A stretch of 58,391 nt of DNA from an uncultured Curvibacter sp. (lineage in GTDB: Bacteria; Pseudomonadota; Gammaproteobacteria; Burkholderiales; Burkholderiaceae_C). Shown here piece by piece: positions 42,216 to 50,854 of this stretch. Numbering within the stretch: the stretch's first letter is position 1; each line of letters opens with the position of its first letter. The stretch lies in NCBI GenBank assembly GCA_903834975.1, contig CAILKX010000024.1:1-58391 (forward strand), read 5' to 3'. The notes beneath the pieces are model-generated. The model worked only from the letters and a program-made list of their open reading frames with translations, was not told where the DNA came from and did no database searches. The translations under genes and the position numbers were made by a program.

Positions 42216-43220
42216 TTAGGCGCGGCGTTCTAACAGCTGAGAGGCCAATTGCCAAAGCGCTTGCGTGAAGGCGTTTTGTGGCAACGGGCTCAAGGCTTGC
42301 ATCGCGCGTTCCGCCTCTTGGTGTGCAGCCGCTTGCGAAGCCTCCAGTGCGCCTGAGCTTTGCACGATTTGGACAATTTGCGACAACTTGCTGGTGTCGC
42401 CATTTTCAATCGCGCTGCGGATCATGGCGGCTTCTTCCGCGTTTCCGCGTTGCATGCCAATGATCAGGGGCAGCGTGGCTTTGCCCTCGCGCAAATCGTC
42501 GCCCACATTTTTGCCCATTTCCTCGGGGTTGCCCGCATAGTCAAGCACGTCGTCGATGACTTGAAACGCGGTGCCCAAAGCCTGCCCATAGGTGGCACAG
42601 GCGGCTTCGATTGCTGGGGAGGCATTCACCAACAAAGCGGCAAGGCGGCTACTGGCCTCAAACAATTTGGCGGTTTTGGAGCGGATCACGTACAAGTAAC
42701 CCGCTTCATCCAGAGACGCGTCGTGCATGTTCATCAACTGCTGCACTTCCCCTTCGGCGATGACGTTGGTGGCATCGGCCAAGGTTTGCATGATGCGCAT
42801 GTTGTCGGCGTCGACCATCATTTGGAAGGCGCGGGAATACAAAAAGTCGCCCACCAAAACACTCGCTGGGTTGCCGAAGGCTTCATTCGCTGTTGCTCGC
42901 CCACGGCGCAAGGTGGATTCGTCGACCACGTCGTCATGCAGCAGCGTGGCGGTGTGGATGAACTCAACCACGGCCGCCAAGTTGTGGTGCTGTCGGCCGG
43001 TGTAACCCAAGGCATTTGCCATCAAGAGCAAGACCACGGGGCGCAAACGCTTGCCACCCGCGGCAATGATGTAGTGAGAAATTTGGCCCACCAAGGGCAC
43101 CCCGGAAGACAAGCGCTGTTCAATCACCGCGTCCACCGCCTGCAGGTCCGGTGCGACCAAAGCCAATGGATTGGGGCGATCCATGGGGGCGTTGATCGGG
43201 GACAAAGAGGGGCTGGACAT
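42216..43220 (-). CDS. ispB: Octaprenyl diphosphate synthase, polyprenyl synthetase family
   Basis: A 334-residue trans-polyprenyl synthase with the first aspartate-rich motif LLHDDVVDEST (about residue 97) and the second in QVIDDVLDYAG (about 222). GGKRLRP and GKATLPL are the usual flanks. It makes the long side chain of ubiquinone in Burkholderiales; chain length (octa- or nona-) cannot be read from the sequence. The start codon at 43220 is directly preceded by a four-copy GAAGCTAAA-type repeat, with no standard ribosome binding site. Confidence 0.93.
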   Translation of the reverse strand: MSSPSLSPINAPMDRPNPLALVAPDLQAVDAVIEQRLSSGVPLVGQISHYIIAAGGKRLRPVVLLLMANALGYTGRQHHNLAAVVEFIHTATLLHDDVVDESTLRRGRATANEAFGNPASVLVGDFLYSRAFQMMVDADNMRIMQTLADATNVIAEGEVQQLMNMHDASLDEAGYLYVIRSKTAKLFEASSRLAALLVNASPAIEAACATYGQALGTAFQVIDDVLDYAGNPEEMGKNVGDDLREGKATLPLIIGMQRGNAEEAAMIRSAIENGDTSKLSQIVQIVQSSGALEASQAAAHQEAERAMQALSPLPQNAFTQALWQLASQLLERRA

Positions 43221-43267
43221 GAAGCTAAAGGAAGCTATGAGAGAAGCTAAAAAGGGAAGCTAAAAGG
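43221..43267. repeat. Four-copy 10-13-base repeat upstream of ispB
   Basis: On the plus strand GAAGCTAAAG (43221), GAAGCTATGAGA (43231), GAAGCTAAAAAGG (43243) and GAAGCTAAAAGG (43256) follow one another. The array abuts the ispB ATG, so it occupies the place of the ribosome binding site and leader. Confidence 0.85.
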
Positions 43268-43380
43268 GAGACTTAAAGCGGGTCTGCAAAACGGTGAGAT
43301 CACCAAGAAGCACCTGGGTGTTTGAAAAACTCGGCCGATTATAGGGGCCTGGGCAAAAACAAAAGGGTCATAAAAGGCAG

Positions 43381-43402
43381 AAAAAAGGCTCTAAAGAACC
43401 TT
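43381..43402 (-). terminator. Intrinsic terminator of the ure operon
   Basis: On the minus strand AAGGTTC-TTTA-GAGCCTT forms a stem of seven pairs including one G-T, followed by more T residues, about 70 bases downstream of the ureG stop. Ispb begins beyond it on the same strand. It probably ends ureABCEFG transcription. Confidence 0.65.
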
Positions 43403-43470
43403 AAAAGAACCTCAAAAGGGCCCCGTTTGGCCGCTGATCGAGGCGACTCCGATCGCTTTGGAGCCGTCGC

Positions 43471-44121
43471 TCAGGCGGCCTTTAACAAGCCCTTGTTTTC
43501 AATAAAAGCCACGACCTCTTGCAGGCCCGTGAGGGTTTTGAGGTTGGTCATGACAAAGGGTTTGGCCCCGCGCATGCGCAAGGTGTCGCTGCGCATGACT
43601 TCCAAATTGGCGCCGACATGCGGGGCCAGGTCGGTTTTGTTGATGACAAACAAATCGCTCTTGGTGATACCGGGGCCGCCTTTGCGGGGGATCTTTTCGC
43701 CAGCCGCCACATCAATCACATAGATCGTCAAATCGCTCAACTCAGGGCTGAACGTGGCGGCCAAGTTGTCGCCGCCCGATTCGATGAAGACGATGTCGGC
43801 ATTGGGGAACTGCGCCAGCATGCGGTCGATGGCCTCCAAATTGATGGAGGCGTCTTCGCGAATCGCCGTATGGGGGCACCCCCCGGTTTCGACGCCCAAG
43901 ATGCGCTCAGCCGGCAAAGCGCCGCTGACGGTCAGCAGACGCTGGTCTTCTTTGGTGTAGATGTCGTTGGTAATCGCAATCAGGTCGTACTGCGCCCGCA
44001 TGGCTTTGCACAACATTTCGAGCAAGGTGGTTTTGCCGGAACCCACGGGGCCGCCAATGCCCACCCGCAGGGGGGGAAGTTTTTTGGAACGGCCAGGAAT
44101 ATGGTGCAGTGCTGAGGTCAT
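43471..44121 (-). CDS. ureG: Urease accessory GTPase UreG
   Basis: A 216-residue SIMIBI-class GTPase that delivers nickel to urease with UreD/F/E. The P-loop is [14 protein letters not shown] (about residue 24). [17 protein letters not shown] holds the Cys-Pro-His metal-binding site, [17 protein letters not shown] the switch region, and [13 protein letters not shown] the guanine specificity motif NKTD. It is the last gene of ureABCEFG, two bases after ureF. Confidence 0.98.
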   Translation of the reverse strand: MTSALHHIPGRSKKLPPLRVGIGGPVGSGKTTLLEMLCKAMRAQYDLIAITNDIYTKEDQRLLTVSGALPAERILGVETGGCPHTAIREDASINLEAIDRMLAQFPNADIVFIESGGDNLAATFSPELSDLTIYVIDVAAGEKIPRKGGPGITKSDLFVINKTDLAPHVGANLEVMRSDTLRMRGAKPFVMTNLKTLTGLQEVVAFIENKGLLKAA

Positions 44122-44123
44122 GG

Positions 44124-44840
44124 TTAACTTCTAAAGAGTCGTGAATATTGTTGTTCGTGTTGGGCCGAAAGAATGGCCAAGCGGGGTGCAAAAGCTTGTC
44201 GTTCCTCATCCTTCAAAGCGCAGGCGAGGGCCACGGCTTCAGGAATTTCCCGCGCCAGGCGCAACAAGATTCGCTGACCCGCACTTTGTCCCAAGGGAAT
44301 CGATTTAACCGCCGTTTGGCTCATGTTTTCACACCAGGCAAAGGCGTAGGCGCTGACGGTTTGGTGCACATCGGCCTCGCCGCTTGGGTGATTGAGCCCT
44401 TGTGTTTGCAACCCTTGGATTTGTAGGGCACGGGCGGCAATTGCAAAAGCCACGGGGTAAGTGGCCATCCAATCGCTGGGCAGATCGAGTGACCGGGCGG
44501 CTTCAGGGGCCAGGTTACGCAACCAATCCATCAGCGAGCGACCCATTTGCAAACTTTGTAAACGAAATTCAGCGGTTTCACGGGTTTGTAAAACCCAATC
44601 GTTCAGTGCCCTGAGGCGCTGAATATCGTCTGTGGCCAGGGCCTTCGCTGAAGCCGCCACCACCGATAAATCGCCGCGCGCCAAACTGAAGACCAATTGG
44701 TCGCTTAGCCACTCCGCCGCGCTGACTTCGGTGGTCACACCCGCCCATTCGGTCGCTGCTTCGAATCCTTCTGAATAAGAAAACCCACCCACCGGCAAGG
44801 CTGGCGAGGCCAGCCAGAGCAGGTGCAAGAGCGAATGCAT
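44124..44840 (-). CDS. ureF: Urease accessory protein UreF
   Basis: A 238-residue all-helical protein. The family opening [31 protein letters not shown] (shown here by its parts [14 protein letters not shown]) starts at residue 2. The conserved helix [31 protein letters not shown] region lies near residue 180. It bridges UreD and UreG in the maturation complex. The ATG at 44840 lies seven bases after the ureE stop, and an upstream extension would overlap the ureE histidine tail. Confidence 0.93.
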   Translation of the reverse strand: MHSLLHLLWLASPALPVGGFSYSEGFEAATEWAGVTTEVSAAEWLSDQLVFSLARGDLSVVAASAKALATDDIQRLRALNDWVLQTRETAEFRLQSLQMGRSLMDWLRNLAPEAARSLDLPSDWMATYPVAFAIAARALQIQGLQTQGLNHPSGEADVHQTVSAYAFAWCENMSQTAVKSIPLGQSAGQRILLRLAREIPEAVALACALKDEERQAFAPRLAILSAQHEQQYSRLFRS

Positions 44841-44847
44841 GGTATTT

Positions 44848-45354
44848 TCAGTGGGCGTGATCATGTGAATGACCGGGCCCATGATCATGTGAATGTCCAT
44901 GATGACCGTAGGCGCCGTTCTCGGGCTCAAACGATTCGTCGACGGCCTTCACAATCAGGTGCATGGCGCGCAGCATGTCGGCCAAGACATGGTCGGGTTC
45001 AATTTTTAAATGGTCCGGCTTGAGCTCAATGGGCACATGGCGATTGCCCAAGTGGTAGGCCGCGCGCACCAAGTCAAAGGGGCTGCCGTGTTGTGGGCAG
45101 GGGGTGATGCGCAAAACGGCTTGTGGTGCGGCGATCACGCGCACCATCGAGCCGTCCTCGGCCACCAACACATCGCCGCCGCGCACCACTTGGCCGCGTG
45201 GCAAGAAAATACCCAAATGGCGTCCCTGTGAGTCGGTGGCGTCAAAGCGGCTTTTTTGGCGCACATCCCAATCCAATTCGACGGTGGCCGCGCGCTTCAA
45301 CAGCACGGCGGCCAAGCCTTGGCCTTGGGGCAGCAACTTGGAAATTTGCAACAT
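44848..45354 (-). CDS. ureE: Urease accessory nickel metallochaperone UreE
   Basis: A 168-residue protein with an N-terminal peptide-binding-like domain ([17 protein letters not shown]) and a C-terminal metal-binding domain containing the conserved interface histidine in [11 protein letters not shown]. It ends in a histidine-rich tail ([18 protein letters not shown]) that binds Ni(II) in UreE proteins that have one. It hands nickel to UreG. The start at 45354 ([10 protein letters not shown]) is 20 bases after ureC. The tail is encoded by a repeated 14-base sequence. Confidence 0.95.
   Translation of the reverse strand: MLQISKLLPQGQGLAAVLLKRAATVELDWDVRQKSRFDATDSQGRHLGIFLPRGQVVRGGDVLVAEDGSMVRVIAAPQAVLRITPCPQHGSPFDLVRAAYHLGNRHVPIELKPDHLKIEPDHVLADMLRAMHLIVKAVDESFEPENGAYGHHGHSHDHGPGHSHDHAH
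44858..44895 (-). repeat. 14-base direct repeat encoding the ureE His tail
   Basis: TGATCATGTGAATG occurs at 44858-44871 and 44882-44895 (plus-strand reading), offset by 24 bases so the frame is kept. It duplicates HSHDH-type metal-binding peptide. Confidence 0.8.
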
Positions 45355-45374
45355 GGGCTCTGAAGGGTGCTGAG

Positions 45375-47105
45375 TTAAAACAAGAAATAGCGCTGCGCCA
45401 TGGGCAGGCTGGTGGCCGGTTCGCAAACCAACAACTGGCCGTCGGCGCGCACTTGGTAAGTTTGCGCGTCGACATCCATGCGCGGTGCATAGTGGTTCAG
45501 CACCATGTCGCGCTTGCCGATGTTGCGGGTGTTTTTGACCACAGCCAAGGTTTTCTTCAAGCCCATTTTTTGACCGACCCCCGCCGCCATGCCGGCTTGA
45601 GAAATGAAGGTCAAAGAGCTGTGACTGAGCGAGCCGCCAAAGGCGCCAAACATGGGGCGGTAATGCACCGGTTGTGGCGTCGGGATGGAGGCATTGGGGT
45701 CTCCCATTGCGGCCATGGCAATCGTGCCGCCTTTCAAAATCAGGGCGGGCTTGACGCCGAAGAAGGCCGGTTTCCAAATCACCAAGTCGGCCCATTTGCC
45801 GGCTTCAATGCTGCCCACTTCGTGGCTGATGCCGTGGGTGATGGCGGGGTTAATGGTGTACTTGGCCACATAGCGACGTGCGCGAAAGTTGTCGTTGCGC
45901 TCGGTGTCTGCGCCTTCCACGTCGTGCAATTTGCCGCGTTGTTGTTTCATCTTGTGGGCCGTTTGCCAGCAACGCAAAATGACCTCGCCAACGCGGCCCA
46001 TGGCTTGGCTGTCTGAGCTAAAGAGACTGATGGCACCCAGGTCGTGCAAGATGTCTTCGGCGGCAATGGTCTCTTTGCGGATGCGGCTTTCTGCGAACGC
46101 CAAGTCTTCGGCGATGGACGGATCCAAATGGTGACAGACCATGAGCATGTCCACATGCTCGTCCAAGGTGTTGATGGTGTAGGGCCGGGTGGGGTTGGTG
46201 GAACTCGGCAGCACATTGGCTTCACCGACCACTTTCAAAATGTCAGGGGCATGCCCACCGCCCGCGCCTTCGGTGTGAAAGGTGTGGATGGTGCGTCCCT
46301 TGAAGGCGGCCACGGTGTCCTCCACAAAGCCCGATTCGTTCAAGGTGTCGGTGTGGATGGCCACTTGCGTGTCAGTGGCTTCGGCCACATTCAAACAATT
46401 GTCGATGGCCGCCGGGGTGGTACCCCAGTCTTCGTGGAGTTTTAAGCCAATCGCACCGGCTTCGATTTGTTCGTGCAAGGCGCCTGGCAAACTCGCGTTG
46501 CCCTTGCCCAAAAATCCCAGGTTCATGGGAAAAGCGTCGGCGGCTTGCAGCATGCGTTCAAGGTGCCAAGGTCCGGGCGTGCAGGTGGTGGCAAAGGTGC
46601 CCGTTGCAGGGCCGGTGCCTCCGCCAATCATGGTGGTGACGCCGCTGCAAAGGGCTTCTTCAATTTGTTGCGGCGCGATGAAGTGAATGTGTGTGTCGAT
46701 GCCCCCCGCGGTGACGATATTGCCTTCGCAACTGATGACTTCGGTGCCAGGGCCAATCACGATGTCCACGCCCGGTTGTGTGTCGGGGTTGCCCGCCTTG
46801 CCAATTTTGACAATGCGCCCCCCTTTCAAACCGATGTCGGCCTTCACGATGCCCCAGTGATCCAAGATGACCGCGTTGGTAAGGACGGTGTCGACGGCAC
46901 CTTCGGCGCGGCTGAATTGGCTTTGGGCCATGCCATCGCGGATGGTTTTGCCACCGCCAAATTTGACTTCTTCTCCGTAACTGCCCGCCGCCAGGGTGAA
47001 GTCTTTTTCAATTTCAATGACCAAATCGGTATCGGCCAGGCGCAGGCGGTCACCCACGGTGGGGCCAAAAATTTCGGCATAAGCACGACGTGAAATGCTG
47101 CTCAT
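45375..47105 (-). CDS. ureC: Urease subunit alpha
   Basis: A 576-residue amidohydrolase, the catalytic subunit that hydrolyses urea to ammonia and carbamate. Nickel ligands are all present: H139 and H141 (DTHIHF), the carbamylated lysine K222 ([10 protein letters not shown]), H251 (VAIHTDT), H277 (HTFHTEG) and D365 (SSDSQAMG). The flap MVCHHLD holds the general acid H325 and the flap cysteine C324. I choose the ATG at 47105, which has AAGGAG seven bases upstream and overlaps the ureB stop by one base; a GTG lies directly before it. Confidence 0.98.
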   Translation of the reverse strand: MSSISRRAYAEIFGPTVGDRLRLADTDLVIEIEKDFTLAAGSYGEEVKFGGGKTIRDGMAQSQFSRAEGAVDTVLTNAVILDHWGIVKADIGLKGGRIVKIGKAGNPDTQPGVDIVIGPGTEVISCEGNIVTAGGIDTHIHFIAPQQIEEALCSGVTTMIGGGTGPATGTFATTCTPGPWHLERMLQAADAFPMNLGFLGKGNASLPGALHEQIEAGAIGLKLHEDWGTTPAAIDNCLNVAEATDTQVAIHTDTLNESGFVEDTVAAFKGRTIHTFHTEGAGGGHAPDILKVVGEANVLPSSTNPTRPYTINTLDEHVDMLMVCHHLDPSIAEDLAFAESRIRKETIAAEDILHDLGAISLFSSDSQAMGRVGEVILRCWQTAHKMKQQRGKLHDVEGADTERNDNFRARRYVAKYTINPAITHGISHEVGSIEAGKWADLVIWKPAFFGVKPALILKGGTIAMAAMGDPNASIPTPQPVHYRPMFGAFGGSLSHSSLTFISQAGMAAGVGQKMGLKKTLAVVKNTRNIGKRDMVLNHYAPRMDVDAQTYQVRADGQLLVCEPATSLPMAQRYFLF

Positions 47106-47410
47106 CACAAGGCTCCTTGAACCAGGCCGCGAAAGCCAAAGATGCGGCGATCACCGCCAATGTCCACCAGCGTCACGGTGCGCTCTTGGCCCGGCTCGAA
47201 ACGCACCGCGGTGCCCGACGCAATGTTTAAACGCATGCCTTGAGCCACTTGGCGGTCAAAACCCAGCGCGGCATTGGTTTCGGCAAAGTGGTAGTGGGAG
47301 CCGACTTGAATCGGGCGATCGCCCGTGTTTTTCACCAAGATGGTGCAAGTGCGTCGGCCCACGTTGAGGGGGTGTTCGCCGGGGTCGGTGATCAGTTCGC
47401 CTGGAATCAT
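47105..47410 (-). CDS. ureB: Urease subunit beta
   Basis: A 101-residue structural subunit with the family opening MIPGELI and the conserved [20 protein letters not shown] and [10 protein letters not shown]. It is a separate polypeptide, as in most bacterial three-subunit ureases. The start at 47410 follows the family; six codons upstream are also open. There is no ureJ/hupE gene in the 45-base ureA-ureB gap, although relatives often have one there. Confidence 0.97.
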   Translation of the reverse strand: MIPGELITDPGEHPLNVGRRTCTILVKNTGDRPIQVGSHYHFAETNAALGFDRQVAQGMRLNIASGTAVRFEPGQERTVTLVDIGGDRRIFGFRGLVQGAL

Positions 47411-47455
47411 GCGTGCCTCTTGTGCCAATGTTGTGCCAGTGGAAAGGGGGTAAGG

Positions 47456-47758
47456 TCAAATAATGGGTTGGTGAACGGTTACCAATTTGGTGCCATCTGG
47501 GAAGGTAGCTTCGACTTGGATGTCCGGAATCATCTCGGCCACGCCGTCCATCACGTCTTGACGCGCCAAGATGGTGCGACCTTCGCTCATCAGTTGGGCC
47601 ACCGTCTTGCCGTCACGGGCACCTTCCATGACGGCAGCGCTGATCAGGGCCACCGCTTCCGGATAGTTCAATTTCAAACCGCGCGCCATGCGCCGCTCCG
47701 CGAGCAACGCCGCGGTGAATATCAACAGTTTGTCTTTCTCTCGGGGGGTGAGTTCCAT
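47456..47758 (-). CDS. ureA: Urease subunit gamma
   Basis: A 100-residue structural subunit starting [14 protein letters not shown], with [22 protein letters not shown] and [18 protein letters not shown] as in all bacterial UreA. It is the first gene of ureABCEFG. Its leader carries GGAAAAAGACC before the ATG. A sigma-54 promoter match lies immediately upstream (47780-47797), so the leader would be only about 12 bases. Confidence 0.97.
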   Translation of the reverse strand: MELTPREKDKLLIFTAALLAERRMARGLKLNYPEAVALISAAVMEGARDGKTVAQLMSEGRTILARQDVMDGVAEMIPDIQVEATFPDGTKLVTVHQPII

Positions 47759-47779
47759 GGTCTTTTTCCATCCAATTTC

Positions 47780-47797
47780 ATGCAAGCATTGTGCCGC
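47780..47797 (-). promoter_or_regulatory. Candidate sigma-54 promoter of ureABCEFG
   Basis: On the minus strand the sequence reads CGGCAC-AATGC-TTGCAT, against the sigma-54 consensus TGGCAC-N5-TTGC(A/T). The -24 GG (47795-47794) and -12 GC (47783-47782) are exactly ten bases apart. Transcription would start near 47770, 12 bases before the ureA ATG. It mirrors the urtA promoter on the other strand. Confidence 0.65.
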
Positions 47798-47852
47798 TTT
47801 TGTCCGTCATTCAGGCCGCCTGTTTTGAATGGATCAGAAATATTTCCAAAGT

Positions 47853-47868
47853 TGGCACGGCCTTTGCG
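47853..47868 (+). promoter_or_regulatory. Sigma-54 promoter of urtABCDE
   Basis: TTGGCACGG-CCT-TTGCG matches the sigma-54 consensus at the -24 element (TGGCACG, 47853-47859) and the -12 element (TTGC, 47864-47867), with ten bases between GG and GC. The start would be near 47879, giving a leader of about 70 bases before the urtA ATG at 47949. Sigma-54 urea and urease genes are commonly activated by NtrC under nitrogen limitation. I could not find a clear NtrC site close by. Confidence 0.8.
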
Positions 47869-47875
47869 ATAGCGT

Positions 47876-47894
47876 TTTGGCACTCAAGGCCAAA
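47876..47894 (+). promoter_or_regulatory. Inverted repeat at the predicted urtA transcription start
   Basis: TTTGGC-ACTCAAG-GCCAAA is a perfect six-base inverted repeat with a seven-base centre. It covers the predicted +1 of the sigma-54 transcript, so it could be an operator or a 5' hairpin. Confidence 0.4.
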
Positions 47895-47948
47895 GTTTTG
47901 AGGCAAGTCCTAAGTTCTGTTTTTAGTCAACCTGTTTGGAGTCACCCC

Positions 47949-49214
47949 ATGATGAATCGTCGCGGAAGTTTGAAAACCCTGGCCGTTGCGGCCGCGCTGT
48001 CTGTTGGATCTTTGGTGCCCGCCTTTGCGGCTGACACCATCAAAGTTGGTGTGTTGCACAGCTTGTCTGGCACCATGGCCATTTCTGAAACCGTCTTGAA
48101 AGACACCGTTCTGATGGCCATTGATGAAATCAATGCCAACGGGGGTGTGTTGGGCAAAAAACTCGAACCCGTGGTGGTCGACCCTGCTTCTAACTGGCCT
48201 TTGTTCGCAGAAAAAACCAAGCAATTGCTGGGTCAAGACAAGGTCTCCGTGATCTTCGGTTGCTGGACTTCGGTTTCACGCAAATCGGTGCTGCCCGTCG
48301 TCGAAGAAATGAATGGCCTGTTGTTCTACCCCGTGCAATACGAAGGTGAAGAACTCTCTAAAAACGTGTTTTACACCGGTGCTGCGCCGAACCAACAAGC
48401 CATCCCTGCCGTTGATTATTTGATGAGCAAAGACGGTGGCGGCGCCAAGCGCTTTGTGCTGTTGGGTACCGACTATGTGTATCCCCGTACCACCAACAAA
48501 ATCTTGCGCGCTTACTTGCACAGCAAGGGCATTCAAGACAAAGACATCGACGAAAAATACACCCCTTTCGGTCACTCCGATTACCAAACCATCGTGGCTG
48601 ACATCAAGAAGTTCTCGCAAGGCGGCAAAACCGCGGTGGTCTCCACCATCAATGGCGACTCCAACGTGCCCTTCTACAAAGAGCTGGGCAATGCAGGCTT
48701 GAAGGCCAAAGACGTGCCCGTGGTGGCCTTCTCCGTGGGTGAAGAAGAACTGCGCGGCGTCGACACCAAACCCTTGGTGGGTCACTTGGCGGCTTGGAAC
48801 TACTTCATGAGCCTGAAGAACCCCACCAACGATGCCTTCATCAAGAAGTGGTCTGCCTATGCCAAGGCCCACAACATCGCCGGCCACAAAGACAAACCTT
48901 TGACCAACGACCCGATGGAAGCCACCTACATCGGCATCAACATGTGGAAGCAAGCGGTAGAAAAAGCCAAGTCCACGGATGTGGACAAGGTCATTGCGGC
49001 CATGGCGGGTCAAAAGTTCACCGCGCCCAGCGGCATCACGTCTGAGATGGACAGCAAGAACCACCACTTGCACAAATCGGTCTTCATCGGCGAGATCAAG
49101 GCCGATGGTCAATTCAACGTGGTTTGGAAAACACCCGCACCCGTCAAAGCCAAGCCTTGGAGCCCTTACATCGAAGGCAACGACAAGAAGCCTGATGAGC
49201 CTGTGACCAAGTAA
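47949..49214 (+). CDS. urtA: Urea ABC transporter substrate-binding protein UrtA
   Basis: A 421-residue periplasmic binding protein of the Leu/Ile/Val family. The signal peptide (SLKTLAVAAALSVGSLVPAFA) is followed by DTIKVGVLHSLSGTMAISE. FGCWTSVSRKSVLPVVEE and the urea-specific LLFYPVQYEGEE are hallmarks of UrtA rather than of amide-binding relatives. A GGAG ribosome binding site at 47938-47941 supports the ATG at 47949; a second ATG follows at once. It is first in urtABCDE, which imports urea at low external concentration for the adjacent urease. Confidence 0.97.
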   Translation: MMNRRGSLKTLAVAAALSVGSLVPAFAADTIKVGVLHSLSGTMAISETVLKDTVLMAIDEINANGGVLGKKLEPVVVDPASNWPLFAEKTKQLLGQDKVSVIFGCWTSVSRKSVLPVVEEMNGLLFYPVQYEGEELSKNVFYTGAAPNQQAIPAVDYLMSKDGGGAKRFVLLGTDYVYPRTTNKILRAYLHSKGIQDKDIDEKYTPFGHSDYQTIVADIKKFSQGGKTAVVSTINGDSNVPFYKELGNAGLKAKDVPVVAFSVGEEELRGVDTKPLVGHLAAWNYFMSLKNPTNDAFIKKWSAYAKAHNIAGHKDKPLTNDPMEATYIGINMWKQAVEKAKSTDVDKVIAAMAGQKFTAPSGITSEMDSKNHHLHKSVFIGEIKADGQFNVVWKTPAPVKAKPWSPYIEGNDKKPDEPVTK

Positions 49215-49231
49215 GCCCCTGAAAAAACCAA

Positions 49232-50839
49232 ATGCCTTTGCAATTTTTCCTCGTCGTTCGTTGGTCGGTGGCCTGCCTGCTGGCTCTTTTGATGGCGGGT
49301 CACGCCCAAGCGCTGACCGCCAGCCTAGCCAAACAATTGGTCACAGCCGATTCGGATGCCCGAATTCAAGCCCTGGGCCAAGCGGTTGAGCAACTGAGCC
49401 AAACGCCTGATCCGGCCACCTTGGTGCTGATCCAGGCCTTGGCCAACGACGAGGTGAAATTCAAAGGCGATCGTGTTTTTCTGATGCACGACAACCAACC
49501 CCGCGACGCGGTCAGCGGTGAGTTGGTTGCTCTGCCCGACGACGCAGAAGACGTCGTGAACAACAACCGCATGCGCGGTGAAATCGACGCCGCTTTGGCG
49601 TGGTTGAAACTTTTTGATGCCAATCCCGCCCAACGTTTGGCAGCCATCAAAACCCTGGCTGACGAATCCGATGCCGCCCATTTGCCTCTGCTTGAGAAAG
49701 CGCTGTCGCAAGAAACCACGCCTGATTTGCAGCGTCAGCTGCGGTTGGTGCGTGCCCGAATTTTATTGGCCAGCCCGCAAGCTGACCAACGCATTGAAGC
49801 CGTTCAGGTGTTGTCCAACGAGCACGACGCCACCACCAAAACCTTGTTGGTTGAGCAGCTCAAAAATGAAACCGACCCCAAAGTGCAATCGGCCCTTCAA
49901 CTGGCCTTGATCAAAATCAACAACGCCTTGGCTTGGAGTGAGCGCGCCGCGGCTGTTTTTTCTGGTCTCAGCTTGGGCAGTATTTTGTTGTTGGTCGCCC
50001 TCGGTCTGGCCATCACTTACGGCTTGATGGGCGTCATCAACATGGCACATGGTGAATTGATGATGCTCGGCGCTTATGCGACCTACACCGTTCAGGTGAT
50101 GTTTCAAAAATTCCTACCCGCATCCTTTGATTGGTATTTGTTGGCGGCTGTGCCGGTCTCGTTCTTGGTATCGGCCTTGGCGGGGGCGGTGTTGGAGCGC
50201 GGGGTGATACGCTTTTTGTACGGTCGTCCTTTGGAAACCCTGCTCGCCACCTGGGGCATTAGTTTGATGTTGATGCAATTGGTTCGCACGCTCTTTGGCG
50301 CTCAAAATGTGGGGGTTGAAAACCCCAGTTGGATGAGTGGCGGCCTCGTTTTGATGGGCAACTTGCAGTTGCCTTGGAACCGCATCATCATCATTGCATT
50401 TGCCTTCTTCGTGCTGCTGTGTATGTCCCTGTTGATTGGCAAGACCCGCTTGGGCTTGTTTGTTCGGGGTGTCACGCAAAACCGCCCCATGGCTTCGTGC
50501 ATGGGGGTCAACACCGCGCGCATCGATACCTATGCCTTTGCATTGGGCTCGGGCATTGCCGGCCTTGCGGGTTGTGCACTCAGCCAAATTGGCAATGTGG
50601 GGCCTGACTTGGGCCAAGGTTACATCGTCGACTCTTTCATGGTGGTGGTCTTGGGCGGCGTGGGGCAATTGGTCGGCACTGTCTATGCGGCCTTGGGTCT
50701 TGGTATTTTGAACAAATTCTTAGAGGGCTGGGTGGGCGCGGTGCTCGCCAAGATTGCCGTTCTGATCTTCATTGTGGTGTTCATCCAAAAACGGCCTCAA
50801 GGCATTTTTGCGGTGAAGGGCCGGACCGCACAAGACTGA
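49232..50839 (+). CDS. urtB: Urea ABC transporter permease UrtB
   Basis: A 535-residue permease. It has a signal-like N-terminus and an about 200-residue extracytoplasmic helical domain (SLAKQLVTADSDARIQALGQ on), followed by a LivH-type membrane domain from about residue 240 (GLSLGSILLLVALGLAITYGLMGVINMAHGE parts, MLGAYATY, LLATWGISLMLMQL). The long N-terminal domain is characteristic of proteobacterial UrtB and separates it from ordinary LivH. It pairs with UrtC. It lies 17 bases after urtA. Confidence 0.96.
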   Translation: MPLQFFLVVRWSVACLLALLMAGHAQALTASLAKQLVTADSDARIQALGQAVEQLSQTPDPATLVLIQALANDEVKFKGDRVFLMHDNQPRDAVSGELVALPDDAEDVVNNNRMRGEIDAALAWLKLFDANPAQRLAAIKTLADESDAAHLPLLEKALSQETTPDLQRQLRLVRARILLASPQADQRIEAVQVLSNEHDATTKTLLVEQLKNETDPKVQSALQLALIKINNALAWSERAAAVFSGLSLGSILLLVALGLAITYGLMGVINMAHGELMMLGAYATYTVQVMFQKFLPASFDWYLLAAVPVSFLVSALAGAVLERGVIRFLYGRPLETLLATWGISLMLMQLVRTLFGAQNVGVENPSWMSGGLVLMGNLQLPWNRIIIIAFAFFVLLCMSLLIGKTRLGLFVRGVTQNRPMASCMGVNTARIDTYAFALGSGIAGLAGCALSQIGNVGPDLGQGYIVDSFMVVVLGGVGQLVGTVYAALGLGILNKFLEGWVGAVLAKIAVLIFIVVFIQKRPQGIFAVKGRTAQD

Positions 50840-50854
50840 TCTGGTGACAAGACT

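Noticed and set aside
45123-46016. Plus-strand frame opposite ureC and ureE
   Set aside because: Antisense to genes with complete catalytic motifs; composition is that of a shadow frame.
47775-47797. NtrC-binding site from TGCA-N6-GTGC in the ureA-urtA spacer
   Set aside because: The spacing and half-sites deviate from the NtrC consensus, and the same bases are better explained as the minus-strand sigma-54 promoter.
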